From a bacterium (lineage in GTDB: Bacteria; Verrucomicrobiota; Verrucomicrobiia; Limisphaerales; UBA11358): a stretch of 5,608 nt of DNA. The stretch covers positions 1-5,608 of the forward strand of contig JAJXXI010000182.1 in assembly GCA_021781185.1 (NCBI GenBank). The letters run 5' to 3'. This document shows, in pieces, positions 4,726 through 5,608 of the stretch. The stretch's first letter is position 1. Every line of letters starts with the position of its first letter. Below the pieces are notes generated by a model. It was not told the DNA's origin, did no database searches, and saw nothing but the letters and a program-made list of their open reading frames with translations. The translations under genes were made by a program, and so were the position numbers.

Positions 4726-5476
4726 CGGTGTTGGTGGCGCAGACGGCCTCAATCTCAGCTTTGGCCGCAGCCAAACCCGTCTCAAAAGCATGATTCTTCT
4801 GGAATTGTTTCACGATGGCTTTGGCCAGCACGCGGCCGGCGTAGATGTCGGTCGGATAGTGACGGGCGATTTCCACCCGGTGCCACCCGATGCTGCGCGC
4901 TTCGGCGATGATGGCGTCTTGCTGTTCGGGGAATAATTCGGCCAGGACCAGCGCCAGCACCATGGATTCGGTGGAATGGCCGCTGGGATAGCTGAAGGAT
5001 TTTTCCAGTTTGCCGTTCGCCAGGCTGGGGTCGGTGACGTAGGGGCGTGGGCGCTTGAAATAATTCTTGCCGGTGTCGGTGATGGTTTCCGCGTCTTTCT
5101 GCACCTTGTGCATGAACGCCTCGGTGACGGGAAATTTTCCGGGCTGGAAAAACGCGCCGATGGCGGGCGCGAAGGTGAACATGTTGAACTTCTTTTGTGA
5201 ATAGGCGACCGCGATGTCGTTGCTGGTGGCGGCGTGATGGACGGCCCTGACCTCATCCAGATCGGCGGCCTGCTCGGCTGAGTCCGCGAGCGGCGGCGGG
5301 GCCAGCACGCTGGCGGCTGAAATCGCATCCGGGTCGAGATAATGCAGCTTGAGGGTTTGAGCCGAGGGGGTTGGTGCTGCCATCATGTCGTCGGCCCGCA
5401 AAGGAGCCACCACGAACAGAAGCGCTGCCAGGCCGGCGTTGAATGCACAGAGGAGGGAATGAATGTGTTTTTTCAT
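4712..5476 (-). CDS. Secreted PAP2-superfamily phosphatase (class A acid phosphatase-like)
   Basis: This 254-residue protein has an N-terminal signal peptide: KKH, then a hydrophobic core (about 7-24) and a likely cleavage site after LRA (residue 28). It should act in the periplasm or outside the cell. The PAP2 phosphatase signature is complete: Lys137 with KNYFKRPRP (Arg144-Pro145), YPSGHS (164-168, catalytic-relay His167) and HRVEIARHYPTD (Arg200, nucleophile His206, Asp210). In the third motif the usual Ser before Arg is His199, a position that varies in the family. The spacing resembles bacterial class A non-specific acid phosphatases of the PhoN type, which release phosphate from phosphomonoesters. 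The region between residues 35 and 85 is Ala/Pro-rich and less conserved. ATG at 5474-5476 has no Shine-Dalgarno motif. Its stop (4712-4714) lies within the convergent nucleosidase gene. Exact substrate cannot be read from sequence. Confidence 0.9.
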   Translation of the reverse strand: MKKHIHSLLCAFNAGLAALLFVVAPLRADDMMAAPTPSAQTLKLHYLDPDAISAASVLAPPPLADSAEQAADLDEVRAVHHAATSNDIAVAYSQKKFNMFTFAPAIGAFFQPGKFPVTEAFMHKVQKDAETITDTGKNYFKRPRPYVTDPSLANGKLEKSFSYPSGHSTESMVLALVLAELFPEQQDAIIAEARSIGWHRVEIARHYPTDIYAGRVLAKAIVKQFQKNHAFETGLAAAKAEIEAVCATNTVMAK

Positions 5477-5509
5477 AAAGCAAATGCAGGGAGGTGGATT
5501 GTCAGAATA

Positions 5510-5608
5510 TCAATTGAAAACCGGGTTTCCTTCGCAATCCCAGTTGATGTCCGGGCGACCGGGGTCTTTGCCGGCCAGAACCGTCTGGCCGGCGGTCGGA
5601 CCGCTGGG
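5510..5608 (-). CDS. C-terminal end of an unidentified minus-strand gene (truncated by window)
   Basis: Reading the minus strand inward from the right edge gives an open frame of 32 residues, ending in GKDPGRPDINWDCEGNPVFN and a TGA at 5510-5512. The residue mix (Asp, Asn, Trp, Cys, Gly, Pro) looks like a genuine protein C terminus, but the other two minus frames are also open for much of this short GC-rich stretch. It would lie 33 bp upstream of the phosphatase gene on the same strand, so the two may form an operon. No family can be named from so few residues. Confidence 0.5.
   Translation of the reverse strand, partial: PSGPTAGQTVLAGKDPGRPDINWDCEGNPVFN
5570..5593. repeat. Perfect 10-bp hairpin near the right edge
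   Basis: GCCGGCCAGA (5570-5579) and TCTGGCCGGC (5584-5593) are perfect inverted repeats around a 4-nt loop (ACCG). A second small palindrome, GCGGTC-G-GACCGC, follows at 5592-5604. There is no T run on either strand, so this is not a standard terminator. It lies inside the probable minus-strand coding tail and would encode AGQTVLAG there. Confidence 0.7.

Noticed and set aside
4715..4745. Terminator between the convergent genes
   Set aside because: Only a 5-bp CGCCA/TGGCG pairing is visible and no T run follows on either strand.
3673..4791. 372-codon open frame on the minus strand across hicB, hicA and the nucleosidase
   Set aside because: It lies opposite three genes with clear family motifs; its Arg/Gly/His-rich translation shows no recognisable domain and is a typical GC-rich antisense shadow.

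Overview
The window (about 58-60% GC by eye) looks like chromosomal DNA from a free-living bacterium. The style of the genes (short HicB/RelE modules, a GC-rich phosphorylase, a secreted PAP2-type phosphatase, frequent GTG/ATG starts with no Shine-Dalgarno motif) suggests Verrucomicrobiota or a relative. That placement is an impression from protein style and is not proven by any marker here. There are no RNA genes, transposases or CRISPR arrays.

Layout, left to right. The 3' end of an unrecognised protein gene (+) is followed by a weak hairpin. Next is rimO (+), the methylthiotransferase for ribosomal protein S12. It carries all its catalytic cysteines but is about 130 residues longer than usual, mainly because of a low-complexity block made of heptamer tandem repeats read in frame. 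A RelB-like/RelE toxin-antitoxin pair follows, then 2 nt later a DEDDy 3'-5' exonuclease. After that come a short nucleosidase-like remnant, a hicB-hicA toxin-antitoxin pair, and, directly abutting hicA, a nucleoside phosphorylase/nucleosidase of the MTA/SAH nucleosidase superfamily. On the minus strand lie a secreted PAP2/class A acid phosphatase, overlapping the nucleosidase tail to tail by 14 bp, and the last codons of an unidentified gene at the right edge.

The most informative hidden feature is at 3533-3604. This apparent intergenic stretch encodes a 23-residue peptide that matches residues 9-31 of the downstream nucleosidase without gaps (16/23 identical, about 70% at DNA level). It starts with an ATGA overlap on the exonuclease stop. 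The simplest reading is that the ancestral operon was exonuclease-nucleosidase, and that the hicBA pair entered at that junction, leaving a decayed copy of the nucleosidase start on its left and an intact gene on its right.

Working together: both toxin pairs are on the same strand as the genes around them and are packed with almost no spacing, so they probably share transcripts with the exonuclease and the nucleosidase. RimO, exonuclease and nucleosidase look like housekeeping functions into which two small toxin-antitoxin cassettes and several simple repeats have been inserted. I see no strong evidence for a new multi-gene defence system, although the toxin/exonuclease/nucleosidase clustering can be tested by comparative genomics.
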